Positions 53,281 to 64,000 of a DNA stretch of 64,000 nucleotides are shown here, piece after piece; the stretch's first letter is position 1, and each line of letters starts with the position of its first letter. Below the pieces are notes generated by a model. It made no database searches, had not been told where the DNA came from, and saw only the letters and a program-made list of their open reading frames with translations. The position numbers and the translations under genes are program-made. Source of the DNA: Nelumbo lutea (Eukaryota > Streptophyta > Magnoliopsida > Proteales > Nelumbonaceae); contig JAKGHH010000002.1 of assembly GCA_022828595.1 (NCBI GenBank), positions 72,450,383-72,514,382 of the forward strand, given 5' to 3'.

Positions 53281-55401
53281 ACTGGAGAGAAAATTTGATA
53301 GGAAAGAGGAAAAGGATGCTATTTTCTCTACTCCTGGCCCTGATGGTTACACTGTGGCCTTTTATCAAGACTGTTAAGAATGGTTGAGCGGGGATTTGAT
53401 GAAAGTTTTTGAGGAATTCTTTTATAGGGGGATTATCAGCAGGGGTGCTAATGCTACATTCATTGCCTTTATCCCTGAGAAATCAGGAGTTTTCCATCCC
53501 AAGGACTTTAGACTGATCAGTTTTGGAGACCAGATTTTATAAGATTTTAGCTAAAGTACTTTCCTTGCGGTTAAAAAAAGGTTCTCCCTTCAATTATCTC
53601 TTAGTTCCAAGGGGCCTTCATTAAGGATAGACAAATCTCGGATCAGATACTTATTGCCAATGAGTGTGTTGAAGCTTTCAAGAGATCTGGGAAGAAGGGT
53701 GTGATGTGCAAATTGGACTTGGAGAAAACATATGATTTTGTAGATTGGGCTTTCTTGCTTGAAGCATTGGTAAACTGTGGTTTTGGTGCAAAGTGGTGAA
53801 AATGGATAAAAGGGCACTTGCAAACTTGCCATTTCTTAGTCTTGGTTAATAGGGTGGTTGGAGCCTTAAGGGGTCTAAAGCAAGGGGATCCCCTCTCCCC
53901 CTTTTAATTCACTCTCCTAGCAGAAGTTTTTAGCAAGTTAATCTCAAAAGTTGATGAAGTGGGACTTTTAAAGGGGTGGAAGATAGGGAGAGATAGGGTA
54001 GGGTAGTGCTAATCCATTTACAATTTGCAGCTGACATTATCATTTTTTGTGAACATGAAGATGGGTTGGGAGCAAGGAATGTGAGATTGTTGGCGAGTCT
54101 TTTTGAGAAAGTTGCAAATTTAAAGGTTAACTTAAAATGAGAGTGTGGTGGCTGGGATCAACTTGGAATCGGAGGAATTAGATTTGCGGGCCAAGGATGT
54201 ATGTTTAGTGAGTGGCCATTGAGTACTTAGGACTCCCTCTTGGTGCAAATCTGAGATCTTTGAATTTCTGGAATCTAGTGGTGGAGAAGTTGAAAAGAAG
54301 TTGGTTGTGTGGAAGAATAACACTCATTAAGTCCACCTTAGCAAACCTCCCTGTTTATTACCTATCTTTGTTTCGCACGTCCCAAGCAATTATTAAAAAA
54401 ATAGAAAAACTGATGAGGGACTTCTTGTAGAAACCAGGGGGATGCAAAGAAATATCATTTAATAAGATGGGAGATAATGTGCCAAAGGAAGGAGATGGGA
54501 GGATTAGGACTAGGGAGACTAAAAGAGAAAAATTCAGCACTTCTTGGAAAATGGCTTTGGAGATTTGCGTGCGAAACATAAAAGTTGTAGCACAAGGTAG
54601 TGACTAGCATTCATGGGCTCTTAGAGAATGGTTGGGATGCTGGAATTTCGAGTGGGGCTTCCAATGCCTCTCTATAGGAAGCCATTCACAAAGTTCTTAC
54701 ACTTTTCCTTCCTCATACCATGTTTGATCTCAATTCAGGCAATAAAGTTAAATTTTGGGAAGATCTGTGGGTGGGTGAAGCTCCCCTGAAGGAGTCTTTT
54801 CCTTCTATTTTTGCCCTTTCCTCTCAAAGGCAAATCGGTTTCAGAATTTTTGACCCACTCACCTTCCCCCTTTGGTTTTGGTTGGCTTGGGGTTGCAAAG
54901 GAACGTGAGAGATTAAAAACTGGACCTTGTTTCAAAACTTCTTCAAGTCCTCGATGGGGTTTTCTTTGAACCATGCATCCTTTTGGGACCTTTAGTTGTG
55001 CCTCTTTCTTCCACTCTTTAACTTCCTCTTCTCCTTCTCCTTTGCCTTTTCCTTCTAAAGAAATTTGGTGTCGCCCTATTCCCCCCAAGTTAGGTGCTTT
55101 CTGTTGGGAGGTCTTCTATGGTGTAATTAATACCTGTGATTTATTACAGAGAAAGAGACCAGGATGGTGCCTATCCTCAAATTAGACCTTTAGTTGTGCC
55201 TCTTTCTTCCACTCTTTAACTTCCTCTTCTCCTCCTTTGCCTTTTCCTTCTAAAGAAATTTGGTGTCGCCCTATTCCCCCCAAGTTAGGTGCTTTCTGTT
55301 GGGAGGTCTTCTATGGTGTAATTAATACCTGTGATTTATTACAGAGAAAGAGACCAGGATGGTGCCTATCCTCAAATTAGTGTTACTTGTGTGAATCAAG
55401 A
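53281..55401 (+). mobile_element. LINE 2: RT to zinc-finger fragment
   Basis: It starts within the reverse transcriptase (PGPDGYTVAFYQDC, 53334; then VFEEFFYRGIISRGANATFI and HPKDF) and continues through CKLDLEKTYDFVDW and KQGDPLSP-like. The catalytic motif region, LQFAADIIIFC near 54020, has Ala in place of the first Asp of FADD. It then runs through EYLGLPLGANLRSLNFWN to the zinc-finger region (LCES near 55390) and stops there, with no RNase H. There are many stops. It holds a 195-bp tandem duplication. Confidence 0.82.
54989..55380. repeat. Tandem duplication of about 196 bp inside LINE 2
   Basis: The copies 54989-55185 and 55186-55380 both start ACCTTTAGTTGTGCCTCTTT and end CTATCCTCAAATTAG. 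They are nearly identical apart from a small indel in the CTT-rich part. Confidence 0.95.
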
Positions 55402-55664
55402 AGGCTGATATTGATCACCTTTGGCCTGTACTCTAGTTCAATTTCTGTAGGAAAACACAGAAAGAAAAAGGAAAGACAGAAGAGAAGAGAGAGGAAGAAA
55501 AGAAGAGGAGAGACTATTCTGCTGCCCAGATTTGATATTTATAGGTTTCTATCATAAAATAGGTTACAAGGACTACTATACCCCTGCCGACTAAGACACT
55601 ACTTAACGGAATATAACAGTAACTAATGTAGGCCCAATTAACAAGCCCATGACAAGGCCCAAAC

Positions 55665-55697
<33 letters not shown>
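55402..55697. other. Unassigned segment and (AT)n tract
   Basis: TGATATTGATCACCTTTGGC then a purine-rich stretch has the look of a retroelement leader or LTR piece but was not assigned. A pure (AT)n run at 55666-55697 sits at the 3' end of LINE 3. Confidence 0.45.
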
Positions 55698-55699
<2 letters not shown>

Positions 55700-58690
55700 A
55701 TCAATAACAATTTCATTAATTCACCAGAGAGGTTACATAAGGAAGACAAACACACTTATCTTCCAAGTACAATCAAGAAAACAAAAGAATAGGTAGAGAC
55801 AAAAAATTACAACTTAGCCCAAAACATTGAATCCCTTTCTGCCCCTTGTTTAGCCAAACCATCAGCTAGAGAATTGGCTGATCTTTTGACCCAGCACATT
55901 TTAACTTCCATCTCCCGCACCAGCCACTTAATTTCCTCCTCTGATTACTGTACCTCCATAAACCATTGCTGTCTGCATTCATTTCCTTGGCTTTCTGGAC
56001 TCCTTCCATAACTGCAAAGATCTCAGCTCTAAGGGAGCCACCCACTCCAATTGGGCCTGAGAACAAGGCAAAAATGACCCCATTCTCATCACTAAAGACA
56101 CCCCAATCCCTGATTGTCCAGGGTTCCCCCTACTACTACCATCAAAATTTAATTTCATGAACCCAGCAGGTGGAGGTGTCCAAGACAACTCATTACTGAT
56201 TTGGTCTGTGTGCACTTTACTATTTCACCCCACTTCCTCAACATGTCATCCACTGTGTAACCTGTGAATAGTTCCAAAGATTTCAGCCACTGTACAGCCC
56301 TAAAATGAATGATAGCTTTTAGTTCTTCCATCCCTCTCTCAGCCGCTGAGAATATCCTGAAGTTTCTTTCTTCCCATATTGTCCAACATACTGCAGCCCT
56401 CAAACCTCTCTACATGGTCCTTCCCCTTTTCCTACGCCACCTGAAGACAAAAGGGGAAAAAAGGCCCTGCAGATCTGATGGAGGGTTCCATCTACACCCA
56501 AAGAGGGAAAAAGCCCATTCCCAAATTGACCTCGCAAAATGGCATGATACCAGTAGGTGAAAACCAGTCTCCCCATCCGCTTTACATAGAACACACCAAT
56601 GGGGTGACAAGCAAGTATTAGGTCGCTTCTTTTGGAGTAGATCACCAGTGTTGAATCTTTCCATATAGGCTTCCCAACAAAAACTACCAACCCTAGGAGG
56701 GATTGCCCTACACCAAACCTCATCAACAGGGAAGGGGGGGGGTTACAGGACTGGTGGACTGGCTTAGGACTTTGAAACAGGAAGCATAAGAAAAGAAGCC
56801 AGTGGGTGTAGGGGTCCAAATTCTAGAGTCCGCCCTTGTGGGGTCTAAGACAACATTATCAAGAAGTTCAAGAAGGCTCAAAATATTAGCAAAGTCTGAA
56901 TCCCTCAAGGCCCTTCTGAGACCCAAATTCCACCCAAACCCAGAATTGAAAGAGGACGAGGTAATGAAGGATGAAACTGGCTCATTTTTAAGATCAGATA
57001 GAGCATACAAAGAGAAAAGCAGATTGTGAATACTGGAAGCAGATTGTGAATGGAGTTACCGGAGTTTGTTCCTTTAGAGGGGCATTCCCCACCCAAGTTT
57101 ATTCCCATAATTTTATGGAGTTAACAAAATTAGGATCATACCTGATATTGGGGGAGAATACTGGAAGCAGATTGTGAATGGCTTCCAAGGAGAAAAGCTT
57201 GTGGTCCTAGCTTTGATTCCAGCATCCCAACCATTGTGCTCCAACCCATGTATACTTGCCACTATTCTAGCCCATACCTTCTCCTTCTCCAAGGGGAACC
57301 TCCACAACCACTTCCCTAGAAGAGCCATATTCCTTCTTCTAACATTCCCGAGCCCCAAACCACCACAAATTTTACTCCTGGACACTACCTCCCAGCTGAC
57401 TCTATGATCCCTCTTCTCCTCTCCCGGCTCCCACAAGAAGTCTCTCATCAACTTCTCCAACCTGTTAGATACCTTCACTAGGATTTTGAACACAGATAGG
57501 AAGTAGATGGGTAAATTAGCAAGCGTGGCCTTAACCAATGTAACTCTTCCACCAAGAGAGAAGTAATTCTTTTTCGAAGAGACCTATCATTTTTCAAACC
57601 TTTCCACCACCGGGTTCCAAAAGCTCTCCCTCATAGGGTTGTCACCTAATGGTAACCCTAAGTAATTCAATGGCCACCCTAACACTTCACACCCCAACAC
57701 TTCTGCACTCTCCCTGATCTCTCCCTCCTCCATATTCACTCCACAACTTTTCTCAAAGTTCACCTTCAAGTTAGACATTTGCTCAAATAGTTGTATCACC
57801 AACTTCAAGTTCCTAATAAAGCTCACATTGCCACCTCCACAGAATAGAATCGTGTCATCAGTAAACTGTAAGTGAGTGAGGGGGGTTTCCATCCTCCCGA
57901 CTCTCCAACCTCTAACGAGACCCCTCGAGTCTGCTCTGTGAATCAATTTCCCCAGGACCTCCACAATTAGTATGAACAAGAAATGAGAGAGGGTCTCCTT
58001 GTCTTATACCCCTACTGGCCGGAAAGAACTCTACCACTGTCCCATTCACTAGCACTGAATAATGACAATTCCAGACACAACCCATGATCCAATTGCACCA
58101 TCTACCACCAAACCCAAATTTGATCAAAACTTTCCTCAAGAATTCCCAGTCCACCAAGTCATAAGCCTTTTCCAAGTCCTACTTACAGACCACTCCTTTT
58201 TAGCCTTCTTAAAGTTCTCCACACTCTCATTAGCAATTAAGATTTGATCAGTGATTTGCCTTCCACTCACAAAAGCTCCTTGATTTTGTGCGATGGTGTC
58301 TGGCAAAACCTCCTTCAACCTCAATGACAACACCTAGCAATGATCTTGTACAGGCTATTAACCAAGCTAATTGGCCTAAAGTCCTTCGGGTGGGAGGCAT
58401 CTTTCTTTTTTGGAATCAGAGCTATAAATGTAGAGTTCACACCCAGATTGATAATTCCTCTCCTGAAAAACTCCTCAAACACCAACAAAAGATCATCTTT
58501 CAAAATATCCCAACAGTCCTGATAAAAAGCCATTGTGAACCCATCCGGCCTTGGAGCTTTAGTTCTATCCATAGAAAAGACAGCCTCCTTAATCTCTTCC
58601 AAATCAAATCTTCTTTCCAACCTTCTCCTGTTCTCCACCCCTACATCTGGCCAATACTCTCTTGTCGCCACCTCCAGTAGTTCGATCTCC
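55698..58690 (-). mobile_element. LINE 3: 5'-truncated L1-type LINE, minus strand
   Basis: On the minus strand it opens just before the RT (FDLEEIKEAVFSMDRTKAPR at about 58610) and continues FYQDCWDILKDDLLLVFEEF, HPKDFRPISLVNSLYKIIA, EKAYDLVDWEFLRKVLIKFG and RGIRQGDPLS. The catalytic motif is LQFTDDTILFC (about 57870-57838), with FTDD in place of FADD. The zinc-finger region (LCKADGETGFHLLVSC) and RNase H (MKLNFDGSSRGNPGQSGIG, SLRAEIFAVMEGVQKAKE) follow, and the element ends in the (AT)n tract at 55666-55697. Only a few frame changes are present, so it is the youngest-looking LINE here. The endonuclease is missing by 5' truncation. Confidence 0.85.
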
Positions 58691-61600
58691 TACTCTCTCT
58701 AGGAGTAATCAAGATTTGATCTTTATACCAATCTTTTGGGGAAAAGATTGATTGGAGCTGTATTCACAAGCCATCCTGTTGATTCTTGCGAAGGGTCAAG
58801 TTCTTTTGGAAGAACATTGCTGATTCTGCTCCATCCTGCACTGCGCCATCTTCAGTGGGAGCAGATTTTGGATCCTTCCTTGAGCGTGAACACCTCCATT
58901 GGGAGATACTGTTTCTCCGTATCAGGTATATCCTCCCTCCTACTCCTTTTGGTTCAGATCTGGTTTGGTTTATGGTTCAAGATTGATCCTAGAAGAATAT
59001 GTTTTTCTAAAATAGGGAATTCGATTCCCGACAAAGATGGGAGAAATTTTTGAAATTCGCCCAATCCATTCCGCAAGACTTGGGCGTCCATGTAATGGAT
59101 ATACCATTCCTTCAGGCTCCTCTTTCAAACTCTGTAGATTAAACATTGAGGATGGTGTTATTGCTCATGTGCTAGGATTTCTATTCACCCCCAGAGGGAA
59201 GATTTTTGCTCAATAGCCTCAGTATGCAATGCTAGATTAGAGGGAGTTTTTGATCATGATCTTCACTTTGTAGCACTTAGCTTAAGTGGTGTCAAACCTG
59301 ATGAGACACCAAGGAAGGTAGAGGTGGTAACAGATGGAATCTCCTACTCTGTGTGGATGGGAACCTCCATTGATGTGGAGCTGTGGAAGGTAAGTTTCAG
59401 GGAGGAAGACGAAGAGACAGAGCTAATCTGGTTACTTGGGGAGCAATGCAAGGCTCATAACATTAATATGGCAAAGCAACAAGTGGAGAATAAGAAAGTT
59501 ATTGGGCAGTTTGCTAGTTTTGGTAAGCTGGGAAACAGTGTGGGTCAGATTGGCAAGTCCTATGCTGAGGTGGTGACAAATGCTATTAAAGACAATGAAC
59601 ACACGCAAGGTGTTCAAATTTCAAACAGGAAGAGCCCAAGGTCGGCAGAACTCCAAATGGTGGACCTGGGCCGACCTTCTAATTCCGAACTGGTTATAGG
59701 GTTGGACTAACCTTTTAGCCAAGTGGGGGCCTCGGGCAGTTTTAAAGTGAATGGCCCAGCTGAATTAAATGGGCCGCTAAAACAGTTTGGTCTGGGTCCA
59801 GTTTTAAGTGAAGCGCATGCCACTTTAAAAGGGCACCTGACCAAGTCTTGTGAGGCGATGATGGGTGCTAATAATGGTCCATCATCGTCCTCCTCGATCC
59901 AACCTAACAGGTTGGCCTCAGTTAACAGGAACCAGGCGGCAATGACGACCTGGGTTTGGGTTCCAAGCACAGAAAATCAGGTCTTCTTGCTGGAACGATG
60001 CAACCCAAAGTTTAGAAGCACCCTAAGATCGATTAGGTGGTGAACTTTAAAGGGGAAAAGAGGTCCAGGTGCGAGAAAAATGGAACGTTTGAGGTAGACG
60101 AGTCTACAAAGGAAGACTCGTTCTCAGAATCTGAAACTGAGGACGTTAGCAGTATCGCTAGAATAGATCTGCAAAAGTCAAAGGATTGCTCTTACAAAGG
60201 AAGTTTTCACACTGACTTTGAAGGTGATGAGATAGTTTATTCAAAGGACACCGAGGAGGATGTTTTCCAACCTCTATCTGCCCAGAATACGGCGGTCAGG
60301 GTAGCAGTATCTACAGAGGAGGGTCAGGGTACATCTGAACCAAAAACAGCTCCTCTTAGAGTAAGACTAGTCTGGATAGAGGCACAGAGGTAAAGGAATC
60401 TTTCTGGCTACCAAACACAGAGTTAGTGGTTGGGGATACCAGTCAAAGTTGGTTTCAGCTAACAAGATTAAAACGGTGTTGATCGAACATGATGTACTTC
60501 TGCAGTTTTCACAAACAGCAGGAGTGGCCTTAGACTCTTTGTCCGCCGCTGGAACTACAGCTTCTTTGAACTTTTCTCCAACATGCCCAGGTATGTCTGT
60601 CAAATCAGTTAGTGGTACTAATGTGGAATCTGTACCTGAAACAGGTATCTCAGCTCCTGGACAGGTAGGAACCACCATTGGTGGGGAAGTGGCGCCAGGG
60701 GGTAACAGATGTGATGGGACAGGGAGACAGTTGAATTTGAAGGAGAATAGGAGGAATTAGAGAGAATTTGGGTTCAAATTTGTGACCATCTCGAGGCCTA
60801 TAAGCAAACTGAGGAGTTGTTGGGAGGGGAGCCAAGAAGACATGTGATTCAAGAAGATAATAAAATATTAACTAGTTAGTATTTTTTAAAATATTTATTA
60901 AAATCAGAAAATGTTTATTAAATTTTATAATAATTCATTTTCTACATTTAATATAAAAAATCATAATAAATTTAATAAAATTTATACTAAATCATAATTT
61001 ATTATAAATTTAGTACTAAAAATCATAATAAATTCATTAAGTTTTATAAGAAATCAGAATTTATCATAATCTTAATACTACAAAAAAGGAGAATCAGTTT
61101 ATTAAATTTATAGTAAAACATAATGTATTATAACTTTAATATTTAAAAAATCAGAATAAATGTATTTCTATTTACTAGTGTGAAATAAATATATTAGAAT
61201 TTATAATAAATCAGAATTAAAAATAAGAAAAGAAAATATCAGATAACCTTGTAAAAACATCAAAATGCATAATAAATCAATAAATTGTCATTTACTAATT
61301 TGTTATTGATCTTAGTTTCTTAGCTTTATATAATGGTTGGGAATAAGATAATAGTCTAGAAATATGTATTCATGCTTCTTTTAACATTTTACAAAATATC
61401 TTTGCATATTTCCACAAATTTCATAATATTTCCACAATGTCTCTAATTTTTACAATATTTCCCCTCAACATTTCCGACATATGTCCTATATTTTGGTAAG
61501 CGACATTTTCATCGACATCGACATTTTAAACCTTGGTCAAGAAAGCTGCAGGAGGAGGAATTAGAAAGGATCTAGGGACAAATTTGTGCCCTTCTTGAGG

Positions 61601-62098
61601 AATACAAAAATTCAGAAGATTATTTGGAAGGAAATCCAGCAAGGATGGAGGAATCAAAATAGATCAGAGTCCAACTTAGTAATTTAGAGCTTAGGAAAAG
61701 CCAAAGGAAAGAGAGGAGATCAAAGGTAGAAAGATTGATTTCAGACATAGAGGGAGACATTGAATTCAGTGGAAGGGGGGATTCAGTGGCACTACAGTAA
61801 TGTGAGGAAATTTAGATGGCTGGTTCGAGGAATGAAAGTTAAAATCATTTGGGTAAAAAGATCAGCTAATTCTTTTGCTGATAGGTTAGCTAAACAAGGG
61901 GTGGAGAGGGAGTCAATGTTTTGGGCACAACTGTAATTTTATTCTTCTCTTCCTTTCTCTTTCTCTTTTTTCTTTCTTTTTTTTTTCCTTTCTTGGGGCT
62001 CAAACTGTATTTGGAAGATAAGAAAGGTTCTCTTCCTAATTGTAATTTTTATTGAAATTACATAATGAATTGTGTTATTGATAAAAAAAAAAAAAAAA
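58691..62098 (+). mobile_element. LINE 4: ORF1 plus RNase H tail, internally deleted
   Basis: A leader precedes an ORF1 starting at about 59038 (MGEIFEIRPIHS). ORF1 continues WMGTSIDVELWKVSFREE and GKSYAEVVTNAIKD (the SYAEVV block is common in plant L1 ORF1) to a charged segment near 60760. Insertion 60857-61536 interrupts it. At about 61775 the sequence jumps directly to an RNase H C-terminus (FADRLAKQGVERESMFWAQL, ending 61936). A 3' untranslated region and poly(A) at 62083-62098 follow. Endonuclease and RT are absent, so either a large deletion or chimeric retrotransposition produced it. Confidence 0.75.
60857..61536. mobile_element. 680-bp AT-rich insertion in LINE 4 ORF1
   Basis: The flanking octamers TCAAGAAG (60849-60856) and TCAAGAAA (61537-61544) match at 7 of 8 positions, suggesting an 8-bp target duplication. 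The left half holds four or five degenerate 62-bp units with AATCATAATAAATTTATTAA-like text. The right end (CGACATTTTAAACCTTGG) matches repeats at 31830-31975 and 37305-37325. No clear inverted ends were found. Confidence 0.6.
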
Positions 62099-62100
62099 GA

Positions 62101-63837
62101 GAAGGAAGGTTCCTAAGTAGGGGTCATTATCACCTGGGGGTTGCCATCGTTTGCAGTGTCCATGAAAATTATCAGTTGGAATGTGAGAGGATTAGACAAT
62201 GCAAGGAAGAGAAGGACAATTAAGGACTTTTTTAGAAGAGAAAGGCCAGACATTGTGTTGTTATAGGAGACCAAATTAGCCAAGATTGACAGGAAATGGG
62301 CTAGGGGTGTTTGGAAATCTAGAGGGATAAGATGGGTATCTCTATTCCTTCTTGGGGGGCCTCAGGGAGAATTGTCACTTTTTGGAGAGAGAATGTTGTA
62401 GAAGCAATGGAAGAACTAATAGGGAATTTCTCAGTGTCTATTAAATTTAGAACAATGGATGGATTCACTTGGGTGTTAGCAAATGTGTATGGCCAAAACA
62501 ATTACAGAGAATGAAGCTTTGAAAAGAATTATTAGTGATACAAGGACTTTGGGAGGGTCCTTGGTGCTTGGGTGGGGATTTTAATGTAATCCGTTTCACT
62601 AATGAGTCCAACAATCCTCAACAGACTCTCACAACTAGCATTATGAAGTTCAATGATTTATTAATAGTTGTGGGTTGAAGGAGCTCCATCTTTTGCATGC
62701 TCACTTTACGTGGTCCAATTTCCAAGAATCCCCGTCATGTTCTAAGTTAGATTTTTATTTACCAAGAGTTGGGAAAATCACTAGAGAGATCTGTTAGCCA
62801 AAGCTTTACCCAAAGTGACCTCAGACCATTGTCCCATTGCACTTGTCACAGTGTTTTAAAAGCACAAAGTGCAAAAAAAAAGCGCAAGAGCCAATTTGCG
62901 CTTGAGGCGCAAGGCGAGGTGTGCGCCTTTTTGAAGCAAGGCGAAAAATACAAAAAAAAGTTAAAATATAAAAAATGTCAAAAAATGCCAAAAAAAAAAG
63001 AAAAAATGCAAGAAACATAATAAGCATAATGTTAATAAAAATATAAACTTAACTTTTAAAATAAATATTTTAAAAAACCTATTATCTAAAATTAAAATAC
63101 ATAAACATAACATGTAAAGTGTATTCAAATGAAAATTTAAAAATAAAAGCAAACATATAAAGCATTTTCAAGCATGTAAAACCCACAATTTCTTTTTTTC
63201 CTCAATTGCAATACTTCAAGCAGCTAATGTGATGTAAAACATATTGCATTTTTTATTATATGAGTCACCTTTGTACCACACCCCTCGAAGCGCCCAAATA
63301 AGTTCATGTTAGGATCTTCAATTCTTATTTCTTACATAAAAAATAATGATTTTATAACTTTAATTGCCTTTTAAGAAGATATTTTATTGAAATGAATGAA
63401 TAAACAACATTAGCAAATAAGGGGCTCTTAAAAGGTAATTAAATTTATAAAATCATTATTTTTTATGTGCAAAATAAGAATTTAAGACCCTAACATGGGC
63501 TAGTTCGGGCTTCCTTCAAGGAGCGTAATCGGGGTTCCGAAGGTAGAGCCCTCAACCTAGCCGTTAGGCTTAAAAAAAGCAGAATTTTAAAAAGGCGCAC
63601 GTCTGGCTGAGGTTCTAGGTGCACACCTAGGCACACCAGGCATGCACCTAGGACCCGAGTGAGGTGCATACCCTAAAATGTGCCTCACCTGTGCCTAGGC
63701 ATGCCTTTTAAATCACTGACTTGTCTAGGAATTCTTTAGGTGTGGTCCTCGACCTTTTACATTTGAGAATATGTGGTTGACTCACTCGAATTTTTGGAAG
63801 AAAGTAGAAGAATGGTGGGTAAGTTCTCAATTTCAGT
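62101..63837 (+). mobile_element. LINE 5: endonuclease fragment, split by a hAT-like element
   Basis: MKIISWNVRGLDNARKRRTI at 62161 opens the endonuclease, followed by RRERPDIVLL, a stop at the catalytic QE position (TAGGAGACC), and TWSNFQESPSCSKLDFYL. The fragment reaches SDHCPIAL at 62840, is interrupted by 62849-63718, and resumes with FTFENMWLTHSNFWKKVEEW-like sequence to about 63837. It begins immediately after the poly(A) of LINE 4. Confidence 0.8.
62849..63718. mobile_element. Non-autonomous hAT-like element (AGGCG family) inside LINE 5
   Basis: The ends are CAGTGTTTTAAAAGCAC and, inverted, CAGTGATTTAAAAGGCATG. The target duplication is ACTTGTCA (62841-62848) and ACTTGTCT (63719-63726), 7 of 8 identical. 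GGCGCAAGGCGAGGTGTGCG and CCTAGGCACACCAGGC words cluster inside the ends. It is the same family as 34580-35457 but inverted. It has no coding capacity. Confidence 0.88.
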
Positions 63838-64000
63838 ATGCTTGAAGGAGGCGAATGGGGACTGGTTATGGGGTGTAACAAACGTTTATGGGCCAAATTC
63901 AAAAGGGAAAAGGATCGAGTTCTGGAAGGAGGTGGAAAGGCTAAGAGGGTTCGGGGGGGGAGCGAGGGCTTGGTGTATAGGTGGGATTTCAATGTGGTAA
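63838..64000 (+). mobile_element. LINE 6: endonuclease fragment running off the window
   Basis: After sequence that lies downstream of the endonuclease in LINE 5, the text returns to mid-endonuclease: LKEANGDWLWGVTNVYGPNS, then FWKEVERLRG and a GDFNVV-like end (frame-shifted). This backward jump in domain order marks a new LINE copy joined at about 63838. Confidence 0.65.

Overview
This is nuclear DNA from a flowering plant. Genes carry GT-AG introns, there are L1-type LINEs with a C-terminal RNase H, Au-like SINEs, Ty3/gypsy and Mutator/hAT elements, and long AT-rich intergenic tracts. The species cannot be named from sequence; a woody eudicot or early-diverging angiosperm with a repeat-rich genome is a reasonable guess.

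Only two genes look intact. One is an intronless VQ-motif protein gene (6565-7041, +) with a TATA box, a (TC)n tract and W-box cores upstream. The other is a 14-coding-exon DONSON-family gene (22114-36780, +; about 641 aa) whose exons join in frame at every junction and whose leader has short upstream ORFs. A third coding piece (52494-52901, -) looks like the last exon of an unidentified gene cut off from the rest.

Layout: 1-1849, 5' end of a minus-strand Ty3/gypsy element (gag and LTR). 2146-3485, a Mutator-type element with a perfect 9-bp target duplication carrying a dead fatty-acid elongase (ELO) copy. 3.5-6.2 kb, non-coding with a MITE. 6.2-7.1 kb, VQ gene. 7.9-21 kb, gene-poor, with foldback elements and tandem duplications. 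21.2-36.8 kb, DONSON, its introns loaded with MITEs, SINEs and hairpins. 39.3-46.6 kb, a large inverted-repeat-bounded block holding a FAR1/MULE-type pseudogene and an LRR receptor-kinase fragment. 46.6-64 kb, nested and broken LINEs on both strands with hAT and other insertions.

The most noteworthy structures are: the two gene-carrying Mutator-like elements; a nested 148-bp insertion whose empty site is preserved in the opposite arm; several hairpins of otherwise different sequence sharing a loop-proximal core near GCATTGGGAAYATCTCCCC; hAT-type non-autonomous elements with visible target duplications; and repeated short tandem duplications of about 100 bp. No CRISPR array, bacterial operon, rRNA or canonical tRNA gene was seen.
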